From: Bacillota bacterium
GTDB taxonomy: Bacteria > Bacillota > Clostridia > Lachnospirales > Lachnospiraceae
NCBI GenBank assembly: GCA_023411215.1
Contig: JAEYOY010000041.1
Coordinates: 46,592-110,591, forward strand
DNA length: 64,000 nt
Direction of reading: 5' to 3'
Both the position numbers and the translations under genes were made by a program. This document shows positions 26,470-36,128 of this stretch, one piece after another. Under the pieces are notes generated by a model that searched no databases, was not told the origin of the DNA, and saw only the letters and a list, made by a program, of their open reading frames with translations. Each line of letters opens with the position of its first letter. The first letter of the stretch is position 1.

Positions 26470-28017
26470 ATGGAACAGTATGCATTGGAAATGCGTAATA
26501 TCACAAAAACGTTTCCTGGTGTAAAAGCTCTTGATAACGTAAATCTAAAAGTTAAGCCCCAACAAATCCACGCTTTGGTGGGTGAGAACGGAGCCGGGAA
26601 ATCGACCCTGATGAACGTTCTCAGTGGTGTATATCCTCACGGGTCCTACGAGGGTGATATCGTTATCGATGGACAGGTATGTGCATTTAAGAACATAAAA
26701 GAAAGCGAGGCCAAGGGAATTGCCATTATCCATCAGGAATTGGCTCTAATTCCACAGCTCTCCGTAGCAGAAAATGTATTTTTAGGTAATGAACAGACCA
26801 ATTTTGGGCCTGTAATCAGCTGGGATAAGACACGGGTTAAAACCAAGGAAATGATGAAGAAGGTTGGTCTTAACGAGAGTTTAGATACAAGAATTATCGA
26901 TCTTGGAATGGGCAAGCAGCAATTGGTGGAGATCATTAAGGCTTTGGCCAAGGATGTAAAAATCCTTATTCTGGATGAACCGACAGCCGCTTTAAACGAT
27001 GAAGATTCCAAGCATTTGCTTGAGCTATTACTGGGATTAAAGAAACAAGGTATAACCAGCATCATAATATCTCATAAACTGAATGAAGTTACCAAGGTCG
27101 CCGATGCTATTACCATTCTTCGTGACGGTAAGACCATAGAGACTTTGGTTATGGGTGTGGATGATATCTCCGAGTCCAGAATAATCAAAGGCATGGTAGG
27201 ACGGGAATTGGTTGATCGCTTCCCCAAACGTTCCCATCAGATCGGAGAGGTTTGCTTTGAGGTGAAAAATTGGAGCGCTTATGATACAAAGGATGAATCC
27301 AAGCTTGTACTAAAGAATATTAATATTAATACTCGCAAGGGAGAAATAGTGGGTATTGCCGGTCTAATGGGGGCCGGACGTACCGAGTTCGCCATGAGTG
27401 TATTCGGAAGATCCTTTGGTAAGAAGATCGAAGGTACCATTATTAAGGATGGCAAGGAAATTCAAATTAAGAATGTAAAGGATGCAATTCGACACGGTAT
27501 CGCCTACACTACAGAGGATAGGAAGAATGCCGGTCTGATCCTAATCGATAACATTAAGCGAAATATCAGCCTCACTGCTTTCGGAAAAATAAGCAAAGGC
27601 ATTGTCATTGATGATAACAAGGAAATCAAAGCTGCCGAAGACTTCCGTGAGAAGCTGAGAATTAAATCCCCCAGCATTCTTCAACGAACCGGTAATCTAT
27701 CCGGTGGTAATCAGCAGAAGGTTGTATTCAGCAAGTGGATCTTCTCTGATCCGGATGTGCTAATTCTTGATGAGCCGACCAGAGGAATTGACGTAGGTGC
27801 TAAGTATGAAATCTACTCTGTTATCAATGATTTGACAGCTGCAGGTAAGACTATTATAATGATTTCATCCGAATTACCTGAAATCCTGGGTATGTGTGAC
27901 AGAGTCTATGTCATGAATGAAGGCCGAATTGTCGGAGAGCTAAACGCGGAAGAAGCCTCACAGGAAAATATAATGCATTGCATAATGCAAAGCAATCAGG
28001 AGGGATACAATGAATAA
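26470..28017 (+). CDS. gguA: Multiple-monosaccharide ABC transporter ATPase
   Basis: 515 aa with two ATPase domains. The first has GENGAGKS, LGMGKQQLVEI and ILILDEPTAALN. The second has GLMGAGRTEF, LSGGNQQKVVFSKW and VLILDEPTRGID. Unlike the orphan ATPase at 22465-23979, the second signature is intact. GAAGGAG precedes the ATG. It overlaps the permease gene by 8 bp. With chvE and the permease it forms a complete sugar importer. Confidence 0.93.
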   Translation: MEQYALEMRNITKTFPGVKALDNVNLKVKPQQIHALVGENGAGKSTLMNVLSGVYPHGSYEGDIVIDGQVCAFKNIKESEAKGIAIIHQELALIPQLSVAENVFLGNEQTNFGPVISWDKTRVKTKEMMKKVGLNESLDTRIIDLGMGKQQLVEIIKALAKDVKILILDEPTAALNDEDSKHLLELLLGLKKQGITSIIISHKLNEVTKVADAITILRDGKTIETLVMGVDDISESRIIKGMVGRELVDRFPKRSHQIGEVCFEVKNWSAYDTKDESKLVLKNININTRKGEIVGIAGLMGAGRTEFAMSVFGRSFGKKIEGTIIKDGKEIQIKNVKDAIRHGIAYTTEDRKNAGLILIDNIKRNISLTAFGKISKGIVIDDNKEIKAAEDFREKLRIKSPSILQRTGNLSGGNQQKVVFSKWIFSDPDVLILDEPTRGIDVGAKYEIYSVINDLTAAGKTIIMISSELPEILGMCDRVYVMNEGRIVGELNAEEASQENIMHCIMQSNQEGYNE

Positions 28018-29176
28018 GAAAAACTCTTTTTTGAAAGGCAATATCCGCCAGTATGTAATGGTAATTGCCTTGGTAATCGTAATCGTACTCTTTCAGTTAT
28101 TAACGAGAGGTGTTTTATTAAAGCCACTGAACATATCCAACTTAATCTCGCAAAATGCTTACATATTAATACTTGCCGTCGGTATGCTCCTATGTATTCT
28201 AACCGGTGGTAATGTCGATCTGTCCGTAGGCTCTGTAGCTGGTTTTGTCGGTGCAATCTCTGCGACTATGATGCTTAAAATGGATATTCCGGTCTTCCCC
28301 ACCATCGTAGTATCTCTGCTCCTAGGCTTTTTGATTGGCTGCTGGCAGGGCTTCTGGATCGCTTATGTGGGAGTCCCCGCCTTCATTGCTACACTAGCCG
28401 GCATGTTAATATTCCGTGGACTGACGCTGGTTGTTCTTCAGGGAACCAGTCTTGCTCCCCTTCCTGCCGGATATACCTTCATGGCCTCCGGCTTCCTACC
28501 TGAAATAGGAAAAATTGGTAACCTTAACATCCTTGCAATTGCAATGGGAATCATAGCATCGATCCTATATGTATTAAAAGAGCTGAATGACAGAAAGAAC
28601 AAGAAAAAGTACGGTTTTGAAATAAGCTCTCTTAAGGTCTTTGTACCGCAGGTACTTGGTATTCTGTTAGTTATCAACGCATTTACCTATTCCCTCGCTT
28701 CTTACAAGGGTATTCCGATGGTATTGGTAATCGTTATCGTGCTGGTACTAATCTACTCCTTTATCACCATGAAGACAATTCCCGGCCGACACATCTATGC
28801 TTATGGCGGTAATATGAAGGCTGCTCAGTTATCCGGTGTCAATACAAAGAAGGTTATGTTCTGGGTATATGCTAACATGGGTCTTCTTGCTGCCTTGGCA
28901 GGTGTTATCTTCACCGGCAGATTAAATTCGGCTACACCGAAATCCGGTACTAACTTCGAGATGGATGCCATTGCTGCCTGCTTCATCGGCGGTGCTTCTA
29001 CCTCCGGTGGTGTCGGTACCGTTGTCGGAGCCATGGTAGGTGGTCTCTTGATGGGCGTCCTGAACAATGGTATGTCCATTATGGGAATTAGTATTGACTG
29101 GCAGCAAGCGATCAAGGGCTTCGTACTCCTCGCTGCAGTTGCCTTCGATGTTTACTCAAAATCCAAATCAAAATAA
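28010..29176 (+). CDS. gguB: Multiple-monosaccharide ABC transporter permease
   Basis: 388 aa, about 9-10 membrane segments, of the branched-chain/ribose permease family. LTGGNVDLSVGSVAGFVGAI is the family signature; GGNMKAAQLSGVNTKK and FIGGASTSGGVGTVVGAMVG lie further on. GGAGGG precedes the ATG inside the end of the ATPase gene. It is the last gene of the importer and is followed by a hairpin terminator. Confidence 0.93.
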   Translation: MNKKNSFLKGNIRQYVMVIALVIVIVLFQLLTRGVLLKPLNISNLISQNAYILILAVGMLLCILTGGNVDLSVGSVAGFVGAISATMMLKMDIPVFPTIVVSLLLGFLIGCWQGFWIAYVGVPAFIATLAGMLIFRGLTLVVLQGTSLAPLPAGYTFMASGFLPEIGKIGNLNILAIAMGIIASILYVLKELNDRKNKKKYGFEISSLKVFVPQVLGILLVINAFTYSLASYKGIPMVLVIVIVLVLIYSFITMKTIPGRHIYAYGGNMKAAQLSGVNTKKVMFWVYANMGLLAALAGVIFTGRLNSATPKSGTNFEMDAIAACFIGGASTSGGVGTVVGAMVGGLLMGVLNNGMSIMGISIDWQQAIKGFVLLAAVAFDVYSKSKSK

Positions 29177-29201
29177 TAAAATAATACACGTTCTTATTGC
29201 A

Positions 29202-29284
29202 AAACAGGCTGTTTCTATTGATCAACCTCTTGGTTCGAATATCTTATTACCAAAGAGTCTTCCATCAATAGAAAGAGCCTGTTT
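29202..29284 (+). terminator. Terminator after the sugar importer
   Basis: 21-nt arms (29202-29222 and 29264-29284) match at 20 positions, with an inner ACCTCTTGGT/ACCAAAGAGT hairpin. T-rich sequence follows. It serves convergent genes and may work in both directions. Confidence 0.65.
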
Positions 29285-29351
29285 CGTTTATTTCTTCCTA
29301 AATAATCTATACCGGATTATACCAGTCTCATTCTCATTTTAAATATTGGAT

Positions 29352-30482
29352 TTATTGAACCACATTTTCCATCCTAACCTCCAAGGTATCCCCCTCATTC
29401 ATCTGCACATGACCGGATTCATAGGGCTTACCCTCCAGAGTAATCATCACCTTAGAGGTTCCAAAATAGTTACCGAGAGTATTGGTTACACTTTGAAGAA
29501 TTAGAAGCTCGTAGCCGGCACCGGCATTCATTTCCGTTACAAATTCTTGACTAAAATCTACGTGAAGGCTACCATCCTCCAACAAAGCCAAGCTGTTTAT
29601 CCTCGTATTCGTACTGATTAGCGGCAGGAAGGTATCCTTTGGAGGCACTGCTTTCATTGCTTTTTCCATTGCGGACTGTAACTCTTCTCCGGTTGCCATG
29701 GTTAGCTCTGATTGTTTGGTGTAGATCTTCTCATCTGCATCCGGATAGTATAACGTAAAGGGCTGTGCTAAGGCCGCATTCCTCTTCACTTCACTTAATG
29801 TAGAGGATACCTCCAGCCCCTCAGACCGGAATATGGATTGCACCAGACCAATACCTGCTGCATAATAATCCTTCGTTGTATTATCCTCTCCCTCTGTGGT
29901 TACCTCCAAAGCCTCAAAGCTCCCATAGGGTGTGGTGACAGGAACCTTCTCTTTGGTAATAGACCGCCATCTTCCATCACTCAACTGCCATTTGGTCCCT
30001 GTTGTCAGAGGCTCCATCAGTAGTATCTCTGCTTCAGCACCAGCTTCCTTTTCCATGAAATTCACTCTTCTATAGCTTTCATGCTCAAGATAGATTACGG
30101 AAAGTACTCCGTCCTGCATCTGAATTACTCTTACTGTCTCTGTACCACCATTGCTGGTTCTGGTTTGCAGCTTTTTGCTCTTCACATCGATATAATCGAT
30201 GTGTCTTCGGTAGGAGGCATATTCATTGCCCGTACCCTCGTATACATACTCGGTATCCCCTTCCAAAGGAAAAAAATCCTCCAATGTATATACTTCCTCT
30301 TCACCGACAGAATCCTCGATCTCCTCTTCTCCGGGAGATACCTCCGGTGTAAGCGTCACAATCGGTGGTGTGGTAGGAGACAAATCACCATCCCCATTCT
30401 TATCAATATTCTTATCCTTATTACATCCGGTAAAGGCTGCCAGAAGTAATATCATGATAATCGACAATATTAGCTTTCTCAT
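29352..30482 (-). CDS. GerMN-domain lipoprotein
   Basis: 376 aa. Signal peptide with lipobox AAFTGC. An acidic, Pro-rich linker is followed by a beta-rich region (~residues 75-235). The C-terminal GerMN domain (SLALLEDGSLHVDFSQEF, ILQSVTNTLGNYFGTSKV, VMITLEGKPYESG) follows. GerMN proteins act in spore formation and germination or in envelope function. The start ATG 30482 has GGAGAAG upstream. It stands alone between the importer and metF. Confidence 0.85.
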   Translation of the reverse strand: MRKLILSIIMILLLAAFTGCNKDKNIDKNGDGDLSPTTPPIVTLTPEVSPGEEEIEDSVGEEEVYTLEDFFPLEGDTEYVYEGTGNEYASYRRHIDYIDVKSKKLQTRTSNGGTETVRVIQMQDGVLSVIYLEHESYRRVNFMEKEAGAEAEILLMEPLTTGTKWQLSDGRWRSITKEKVPVTTPYGSFEALEVTTEGEDNTTKDYYAAGIGLVQSIFRSEGLEVSSTLSEVKRNAALAQPFTLYYPDADEKIYTKQSELTMATGEELQSAMEKAMKAVPPKDTFLPLISTNTRINSLALLEDGSLHVDFSQEFVTEMNAGAGYELLILQSVTNTLGNYFGTSKVMITLEGKPYESGHVQMNEGDTLEVRMENVVQ

Positions 30483-30639
30483 AAACTTCTCCATTTCTCA
30501 TATTCATGGTATGTATTGGGTGGAATCCTATTTCTATTATTCCGTATCCTATCCCATTCATTAGACGAAGCTTTCTTCTAAGATGTTCCATCTGTGGGTA
30601 GTGGGGCAAAATCAAAACAAATCAATATGCATTTTATGT

Positions 30640-30681
30640 ACAAAAATAGCAGGACGTAGATCATACCATCCTACGTCTTGC
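30640..30681 (-). terminator. Terminator downstream of metF
   Basis: On the minus strand GCAAGACGTAG (30681-30671) pairs with CTACGTCCTGC (30659-30649), followed by TATTTTTG. Confidence 0.75.
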
Positions 30682-30738
30682 CACTTACCTCGCAATATAT
30701 TCTTTACAACGGATCACCCTCTTAATTTTATTCCTATT

Positions 30739-31605
30739 CTATTCTCTTATTAGCCCAGCAATATTGTTATAAATCCGCTTCGCAATGAGAGAATTGTTCA
30801 TGGTATACAGATGAATCCCATCCACACCCTGAGCGATTAAGTCTACGATCTGATCCACTGCATAGGCGATCCCCGCATCTCGAAGCGCCTCCGGTGAATG
30901 TTCAAAGCGTTGCATCATCTTTGTGAACTTAGCAGGTAGGCTCGCGCCGCACAAGGTAACCATGCGCTCAATCTGCGATTTATTCACAACAGGCATGATC
31001 CCCGCTTCAATAGGAATCGTAATACCCGCTATTCTTGCCTTTTCAATAAAGGAATAGAAATAGCTGTTATCAAAGAAGAGCTGGGATATTAGATGCTCTG
31101 CACCGGCATCTACCTTTCTCTTCAGGTTATGAATATCATCAACCGGACTGACCGAATCAATATGCCCCTCGGGATAGCAGGCTCCGGATATATGGAAGCC
31201 CCCCCGATCCTTGATGTATGCCACCAGCTCACTGGAATAGTTAAACTCATTCTTGGGTGTGACATCCGGATTGATATCCCCACGCAGGGCTAAGATATTC
31301 TCAATCCCTTTTTGTTGTAGGAGATCCAAGATCCTGTCTATCTCCCCCTTCGCATAATTGACACAGGTAAGATGAGCCAGCGGCGGCGTATTATATTTGT
31401 TCTTAATTACTGTCGCAATGTCGCAGGTAGAGGTATCACCGGCATTGCCTCCAGCGCCATAGGTTACACTGATAAAATCCGGCTTCAGTTCCTGCAAATC
31501 ATCCAGAGTTTTATAAATCGTCTCGATGGAACTGGTCTTTTTTGGTGGGAACACCTCAAAAGATAGTACCGTTTTCTTCTCGTCAAACAAACTGGCAATC
31601 TGCAT
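30739..31605 (-). CDS. metF: Methylenetetrahydrofolate reductase
   Basis: Reduces 5,10-methylene-THF to 5-methyl-THF, for methionine synthesis or one-carbon flow (288 aa, usual length). FEVFPPKK near the start, SVTYGAGGN, ALRGDINPD, SQLFFDNSYFY and GIMPVVNKSQIERM are typical MetF blocks. GGAG precedes ATG 31605. It lies 22 bp after the GNAT-like gene. No metV partner or metH is adjacent. Confidence 0.95.
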   Translation of the reverse strand: MQIASLFDEKKTVLSFEVFPPKKTSSIETIYKTLDDLQELKPDFISVTYGAGGNAGDTSTCDIATVIKNKYNTPPLAHLTCVNYAKGEIDRILDLLQQKGIENILALRGDINPDVTPKNEFNYSSELVAYIKDRGGFHISGACYPEGHIDSVSPVDDIHNLKRKVDAGAEHLISQLFFDNSYFYSFIEKARIAGITIPIEAGIMPVVNKSQIERMVTLCGASLPAKFTKMMQRFEHSPEALRDAGIAYAVDQIVDLIAQGVDGIHLYTMNNSLIAKRIYNNIAGLIRE

Positions 31606-31627
31606 CGTACGCTCCTTCTCTTTCTAT

Positions 31628-32752
31628 CTATTCGATGGATTTAGTCCAACAACGGCGGCGCTTATGCTGCCTCGTATCATAATGCTTCCATAAAGCCTGT
31701 ACCTGATGATTGTTCTCCAATTCCGGTCCTGTCTCTGCAATCTCAAAGCCGTTCTCTCTCGCGGAAGCTGCCATTGAATTCATTAGGACAGCAGTCAGTC
31801 CCTTGTTTTGCATATGTGGCAGGACACCAATCATATATAGGTCAAGAACCTTACTCTTTGCATAAGGTGCCCGAAGAAGATGATACCAGCCAAAGGGAAG
31901 CAATCTGCCGCCACTCCTCCTTACTGCTTTATTCAAAGTAGGTATAGCCAGTCCAAAGCCGACCAATTGATTATTCTCATCAACAATCAGCTTAGTGAAC
32001 TCCGGATTAATAAACATAATAAATTCATCATAGTATTTCATGATCTGCTTATAGGACAGCTCAACCGTCCCATACAGATTCTCGTATGCAATATTATATA
32101 AGTCAAATATCTTAGTAATAAAGGGTTTTATCTGCCTGCGGCTTTTAGGCTCGATTAATTTCAATTTAAATTTTCTAAGTACTGCAGCCGAAAGGTTATC
32201 TAACCGCTCATCCGGTTCCTTCGGAATCTTTACCTGAAATTCCACCCAGTCCGTATCCCGAACAAATCCCAAGCTTTCCATATGCTTTTTATAATAGGGA
32301 TAATTGTAGATCGTGAGAAACATTCCTTCTTCATCAAAGCCCTCGATCAGCATCCCCTCCTGATCCATATCATTAAATCCAAGCGGTCCGTGAATCTCCG
32401 TTAATCCTTCCTCACGCCCCCAGTTCTCTACAGCCTCAAACAATGCTGCAGCAACCTTCTCATCATCAATGAAATCTACTCTTGAGAACCGTATTTTTTT
32501 CGTGTGCCATTTCTCATTCGCTGCCTTATTAATAATTCCTGCAATGCGTCCGACGCATTTCCCATCCTGATATGCTAAGAACTGCTTGGTCCTGCAGTAT
32601 TCATAAGCAGGGCTTTTCTTTGGATTAAATATATTCAGCTCATCGATGATTAACTTCGGTATGGCCTGTGGAACCTCCTGATACATTTTTGTGTTAAAGG
32701 TTGCAAACACAAGCTTCTCCTTCTTTGTCTTCACTTCTCTTACTTCCAGCAT
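31628..32752 (-). CDS. GNAT-superfamily acyltransferase-like protein
   Basis: 374 aa. The N-terminal half has HGPLGFNDMDQEGMLIEGF, typical of a large family often annotated as N-acetyltransferase (YghO-like). The C-terminal half has VGFGLAIPTLNKA and LDLYMIGVLPHMQNKGLTA, the acyl-CoA binding region. The substrate is unknown. The start ATG 32752 is preceded by GGGGGG. It probably forms a two-gene unit with metF. Confidence 0.75.
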   Translation of the reverse strand: MLEVREVKTKKEKLVFATFNTKMYQEVPQAIPKLIIDELNIFNPKKSPAYEYCRTKQFLAYQDGKCVGRIAGIINKAANEKWHTKKIRFSRVDFIDDEKVAAALFEAVENWGREEGLTEIHGPLGFNDMDQEGMLIEGFDEEGMFLTIYNYPYYKKHMESLGFVRDTDWVEFQVKIPKEPDERLDNLSAAVLRKFKLKLIEPKSRRQIKPFITKIFDLYNIAYENLYGTVELSYKQIMKYYDEFIMFINPEFTKLIVDENNQLVGFGLAIPTLNKAVRRSGGRLLPFGWYHLLRAPYAKSKVLDLYMIGVLPHMQNKGLTAVLMNSMAASARENGFEIAETGPELENNHQVQALWKHYDTRQHKRRRCWTKSIE

Positions 32753-32939
32753 AGTACCCCCCATATACGTTATAACCTATTTACAATTTTATAACAGGTT
32801 TCAAAATTGCGCAATAATATGTTGATTATCCATGCATTTTATCTAATAATGTTACATTATACAATGTCTCTTACAATTCATTTTGCGATTTTTGAATTCA
32901 GGATTTTTGAATTCATTTGACTTTATATTCATTTTGTTC

Positions 32940-32968
32940 TTGCAATTCAAAAAGCCATGTGCTATACT
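32940..32968 (+). promoter_or_regulatory. Promoter of the leader peptide and ABC exporter
   Basis: TTGCAA (32940-32945), 17-nt spacer, TATACT (32963-32968). An AAAGGAG ribosome site and the leader ATG follow within 32 nt. Confidence 0.65.
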
Positions 32969-32999
32969 AGCAAAAATTCCAATAAAGGAGATTCTTCCC

Positions 33000-33056
33000 A
33001 TGTTACAATTTATGCCCATGTACGTCATTATTTGCTCAGAACTCATTAGACATTAA
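33000..33056 (+). CDS. 18-residue leader peptide ahead of an attenuator
   Basis: MLQFMPMYVIICSELIRH, preceded by a strong AAAGGAG 9 nt before the ATG. It is followed by hairpins and a perfect intrinsic terminator (33139-33188) before the ABC exporter genes. From memory, its MLxxMPM start resembles short peptides ahead of tet(M)-type ribosome-protection genes; this has not been checked. The architecture predicts that ribosome stalling on this frame, for example by a translation inhibitor, alters folding and allows read-through. Confidence 0.7.
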   Translation: MLQFMPMYVIICSELIRH

Positions 33057-33188
33057 CGCTTGTAGCATATTCGCATAGCTGCAGGCAGACATGTTTCCTT
33101 CAGTTATGCAAATACGGAATGGGCCTATAAATAAATCCAAAAACCTCCGCCTTGCATGATAGTAATCTATTATACAAGGTGGTTTTTT
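33057..33188 (+). promoter_or_regulatory. Transcription attenuator region of the ABC exporter
   Basis: After the leader stop, GCATAGCTG (33073-33081) pairs with CAGTTATGC (33101-33109) as a first hairpin, followed ~30 nt later by the terminator stem. The order of leader ORF, hairpin, terminator and operon is that of ribosome-mediated attenuation. Confidence 0.65.
33139..33188 (+). terminator. Intrinsic terminator of the attenuator
   Basis: CCGCCTTG (33147-33154) pairs with CAAGGTGG (33175-33182) with one G-U pair, extended by AAAAACC/GGTTTTT. The run of T at 33183-33189 completes it. Confidence 0.85.
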
Positions 33189-33328
33189 TATAACTATGAA
33201 TCAATTGACTGCTGATCTTTGCTCCGATCGTATATTTACAAGCAAGCTCACCGATTGAATAATCTTATGATTTTTCAATCTATACTCACTAGCTTTTAAT
33301 ATATCACAATATAAAGGGAGGAACACAA

Positions 33329-34315
33329 ATGGATGCAATTGTAGTAAACGGACTGTCAAAAACCTTTCGGGTAAAGGTGAAAGACAAAGGACTTAAGGGA
33401 AGTCTAAAATCCATGATGAAACCTAAGTATCGGACGATACCTGCGGTGGATAACATCAGCTTTCGGGTGGAGGAAGGAGAGATACTTGCCTTCATCGGTC
33501 CAAACGGTGCCGGAAAAAGCACCACCATCAAGATGTTGACCGGAATCCTCTATCCAGAGGTAGGAAAGGCTACGGTTATGGGAATCAATCCGACCGCGAA
33601 GCGTAAAAAGCTTGCTTATCAGATCGGGACTGTCTTCGGTCAGAAGGAGCAGCTTTGGATGCACCTTACACCCTATGATAACTTCAAATTCTTTGGAGCG
33701 ATCTATGACCTGACGGACGAGGAGGCAGAATTAAGAATTGAGGAATTAAAGAAGGTCTTTGAATTAGAGGAGTTCATTAACACACCGGTCAGAAATCTTT
33801 CCTTAGGTCAGAGAATTCGTTGTGAGATTGTAGCCTCCCTGATTCATCGTCCCAAGATTCTATTTCTTGATGAACCTACCATCGGCCTTGATCCGGTGGT
33901 GAAAGAAAACATCCGTACCCTGATCAAGAAGATGAATAAAGAATATAAAACCACCATATTCCTGACCAGTCATGATGTTGGAGACATCGAGAAATTGTGC
34001 AAGAGAATAATCATTGTTAATCACGGCAGTATCGTATTGGATGATTCGATGGAGAATCTGAAATACCACTATCTGAACAAGAAAATTGTTGAGGTAAAGC
34101 TAAGAGAGGCTATGGATATGTCCGATGAGGAAGGTATTACTGTAGTTAAGAGTAAGGGCAGTAATCTGAAGCTGGAGGTAGATACAACCAAGAAGAATAT
34201 TGCGGATGCGTTAAAGCTGATCGACTCGGACAATATCCTGGATATTAATATTTCCAATGTTCCTCTGGAGAATATCATCACAGAAATCTATAAGGAAAAT
34301 CGGCAAAGGATGTAA
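33329..34315 (+). CDS. ABC-2 type exporter ATPase
   Basis: 328 aa. Walker A GPNGAGKST, signature LSLGQRIRCEI, Walker B ILFLDEPTIGLD and switch His in LTSHDVGDIEKL. The N-terminal insert (SLKSMMKPKYRTIPAVDN) is typical of ABC-2 ATPases paired with PF06182-type permeases. AAAGGGAGG precedes the ATG. It is followed by two permease genes. Expression is probably set by the leader peptide and terminator upstream, which suggests a drug or peptide efflux role (inference). Confidence 0.92.
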   Translation: MDAIVVNGLSKTFRVKVKDKGLKGSLKSMMKPKYRTIPAVDNISFRVEEGEILAFIGPNGAGKSTTIKMLTGILYPEVGKATVMGINPTAKRKKLAYQIGTVFGQKEQLWMHLTPYDNFKFFGAIYDLTDEEAELRIEELKKVFELEEFINTPVRNLSLGQRIRCEIVASLIHRPKILFLDEPTIGLDPVVKENIRTLIKKMNKEYKTTIFLTSHDVGDIEKLCKRIIIVNHGSIVLDDSMENLKYHYLNKKIVEVKLREAMDMSDEEGITVVKSKGSNLKLEVDTTKKNIADALKLIDSDNILDINISNVPLENIITEIYKENRQRM

Positions 34316-34426
34316 TAGTCTGATACTAACCAGTCTTGCTTATATGTAACTATAGAATGTAGACACACATTACTATGCTCACTTTGCTCACACACAATTA
34401 CAAATATTTAGAAAGGTATTGATGGT

Positions 34427-35218
34427 ATGAGAAAATATCTATTTATATGGAAGGCCACTCTGATTGAGAGTCTTCAATATGTGTTAAATATATTATTGGG
34501 TTTTGTTACCTTCTTCATGATTCTCTTCGTATTCATGAATCTATGGGAATATATCTATGCTGACACAGCCAATCTGATTAACGGCTACTCCAAGGAGCAG
34601 ATGATCTGGTATGTCATACTGACGGAAATTATCTGGTTCTCCACCAGGAATGCAACCTTAAGCCTTCAAATCAGTAATGACATTAAAAGCGGATCCATTG
34701 CTTACGGAATCAATAAACCCTATCACTACATCGCCTACATTATAGCGAAGCACCTTGGTGAAATTGCTATAAAAACCGTGATGTTCCTGACTGCTGGTCT
34801 CGTGATCGGTTACCTCTTCCTAGGTTCTTTTCCTAGTATAAGGCTATATCAGCTTCCCGCCATACTGCTCGCTCTGCTTCTTGGAATGTTTATTAATACC
34901 TTCCTGAAGATGACCATTAGTGTATTATCCTTCTGGATTGAGGATGCCACTCCCTTCCACTGGATCTATGATAAGATGATCATTGTTCTTGGTATCATGT
35001 TCCCGGTAGAGGTATTTCCTCTCTGGGCGCAGCCCATCATCGGCCTTACACCGATCTTTGTCGTCACCTACGGTCCGGCAAAGCTAATCATCGATTACAG
35101 TACCGGCATGGCTCTGCAGGTAATATTATCTCAGCTCATTTATTTCGTAATCTCACTAAGCATATTATTATTCATTTATCAGAGGGGAGTGAAGAAACTA
35201 AATGTTAACGGCGGCTAA
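34427..35218 (+). CDS. ABC-2 family permease (first subunit)
   Basis: 263 aa with six predicted membrane segments (YVLNILLGFVTFFMILFVFM; TVMFLTAGLVIGYLFLG; LPAILLALLLGMFINTFLKM; VILSQLIYFVISLSILLFIY). It resembles PF06182 ABC-2 permeases that occur as heterodimers. GAAAGG lies upstream. It overlaps the next permease by 17 bp, and the gap from the ATPase is 111 bp. Confidence 0.85.
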   Translation: MRKYLFIWKATLIESLQYVLNILLGFVTFFMILFVFMNLWEYIYADTANLINGYSKEQMIWYVILTEIIWFSTRNATLSLQISNDIKSGSIAYGINKPYHYIAYIIAKHLGEIAIKTVMFLTAGLVIGYLFLGSFPSIRLYQLPAILLALLLGMFINTFLKMTISVLSFWIEDATPFHWIYDKMIIVLGIMFPVEVFPLWAQPIIGLTPIFVVTYGPAKLIIDYSTGMALQVILSQLIYFVISLSILLFIYQRGVKKLNVNGG

Positions 35219-35996
35219 AAATCAATTTCGTGTTGTCCTACTTTCCGTAAAATACAATATCATGAGGGAGATGACAAATCGTGTGACCTTCCTGACCAAT
35301 GTTCTATTCATGATACTGAATAATTCCACCTTTCTGATTCAGTGGCTGCTACTATTCCATTTAAAGTCAGACATTGGCGGCTATGCTTTTCGTGATGTAA
35401 TGGTTCTCTGGGGTCTGGCAGCCTCGACCTTTGGTTTTGCTCATATCCTGTTCCATAGAGCCTTCCACCTGCCCGCCCTGATTTTGCAAGGCAAGCTGGA
35501 TTCCTTTCTGGTTCAGCCTAAGAATGTTCTACTAAGCATTATTACCTCTGCAACGAATTCCTCAGCCATTGGTGATCTGATTTATGGATACCTAATTATT
35601 ATCCTATTCCGATTCAGTATCGGTAATTTGCTGCTGTTCACCCTGTTCACCTTACTTGGTGGTTTGATCATGGCTGCCTTTGCTGTAATCACCGGTAGCT
35701 TCTCCTTCTGGATTGTGCGAGCAGATTTACTTTCAGAGAACCTGAATAATATCATTGTTAACTTTGGAACCTATCCGGACAGCATCTTCAAGAACGGTGT
35801 CCGCCTGCTCCTCTATACAATTGTTCCGGTGGGTTTTGTTGTTTATCAACCCATGCATATTATTTTGAACTTTGATTTAGCAGCGTTGCTTGGGGTTATC
35901 ACTTTTACACTTGGTATCTGCTTACTGGCTTTTTTCCTTTTTTATAAAGGGTTAAAACGATACACATCAAGTAATCTGATGAGTGCAAGGATATAA
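35202..35996 (+). CDS. ABC-2 family permease (second subunit)
   Basis: 264 aa, about six membrane segments, of the same PF06182-like family (GKLDSFLVQPKNVLLSII, FWIVRADLLSENLNNI, TYPDSIFKNGVRLLLYTIVP). It starts inside the preceding permease gene. Together with the ATPase they would form an exporter with two different membrane subunits. Confidence 0.87.
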   Translation: MLTAAKNQFRVVLLSVKYNIMREMTNRVTFLTNVLFMILNNSTFLIQWLLLFHLKSDIGGYAFRDVMVLWGLAASTFGFAHILFHRAFHLPALILQGKLDSFLVQPKNVLLSIITSATNSSAIGDLIYGYLIIILFRFSIGNLLLFTLFTLLGGLIMAAFAVITGSFSFWIVRADLLSENLNNIIVNFGTYPDSIFKNGVRLLLYTIVPVGFVVYQPMHIILNFDLAALLGVITFTLGICLLAFFLFYKGLKRYTSSNLMSARI

Positions 35997-36064
35997 ATAA
36001 AGAATTAGAATAAATTGCTATACGGTTTGATTATAGGGCTGTTTCAAATCACGAGTTGTAGTAG

Positions 36065-36094
36065 AAGGAAAGGATAGCATGCTGTTCTTTCCTT
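36065..36094. terminator. Hairpin between convergent genes
   Basis: AAGGAAAG (36065-36072) pairs with CTTTCCTT (36087-36094); the loop contains AGCATGCT. Only a weak T-run follows, so terminator function is uncertain. Confidence 0.4.
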
Positions 36095-36128
36095 TAATTA
36101 TACTGTACCTTTTGCACAACCCATGTTC

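Noticed and set aside
32852..33046. A 64-codon minus-strand frame covering the leader peptide and promoter.
   Set aside because: The plus strand shows a promoter, ribosome site and attenuator there; the minus frame has no recognisable ribosome site.
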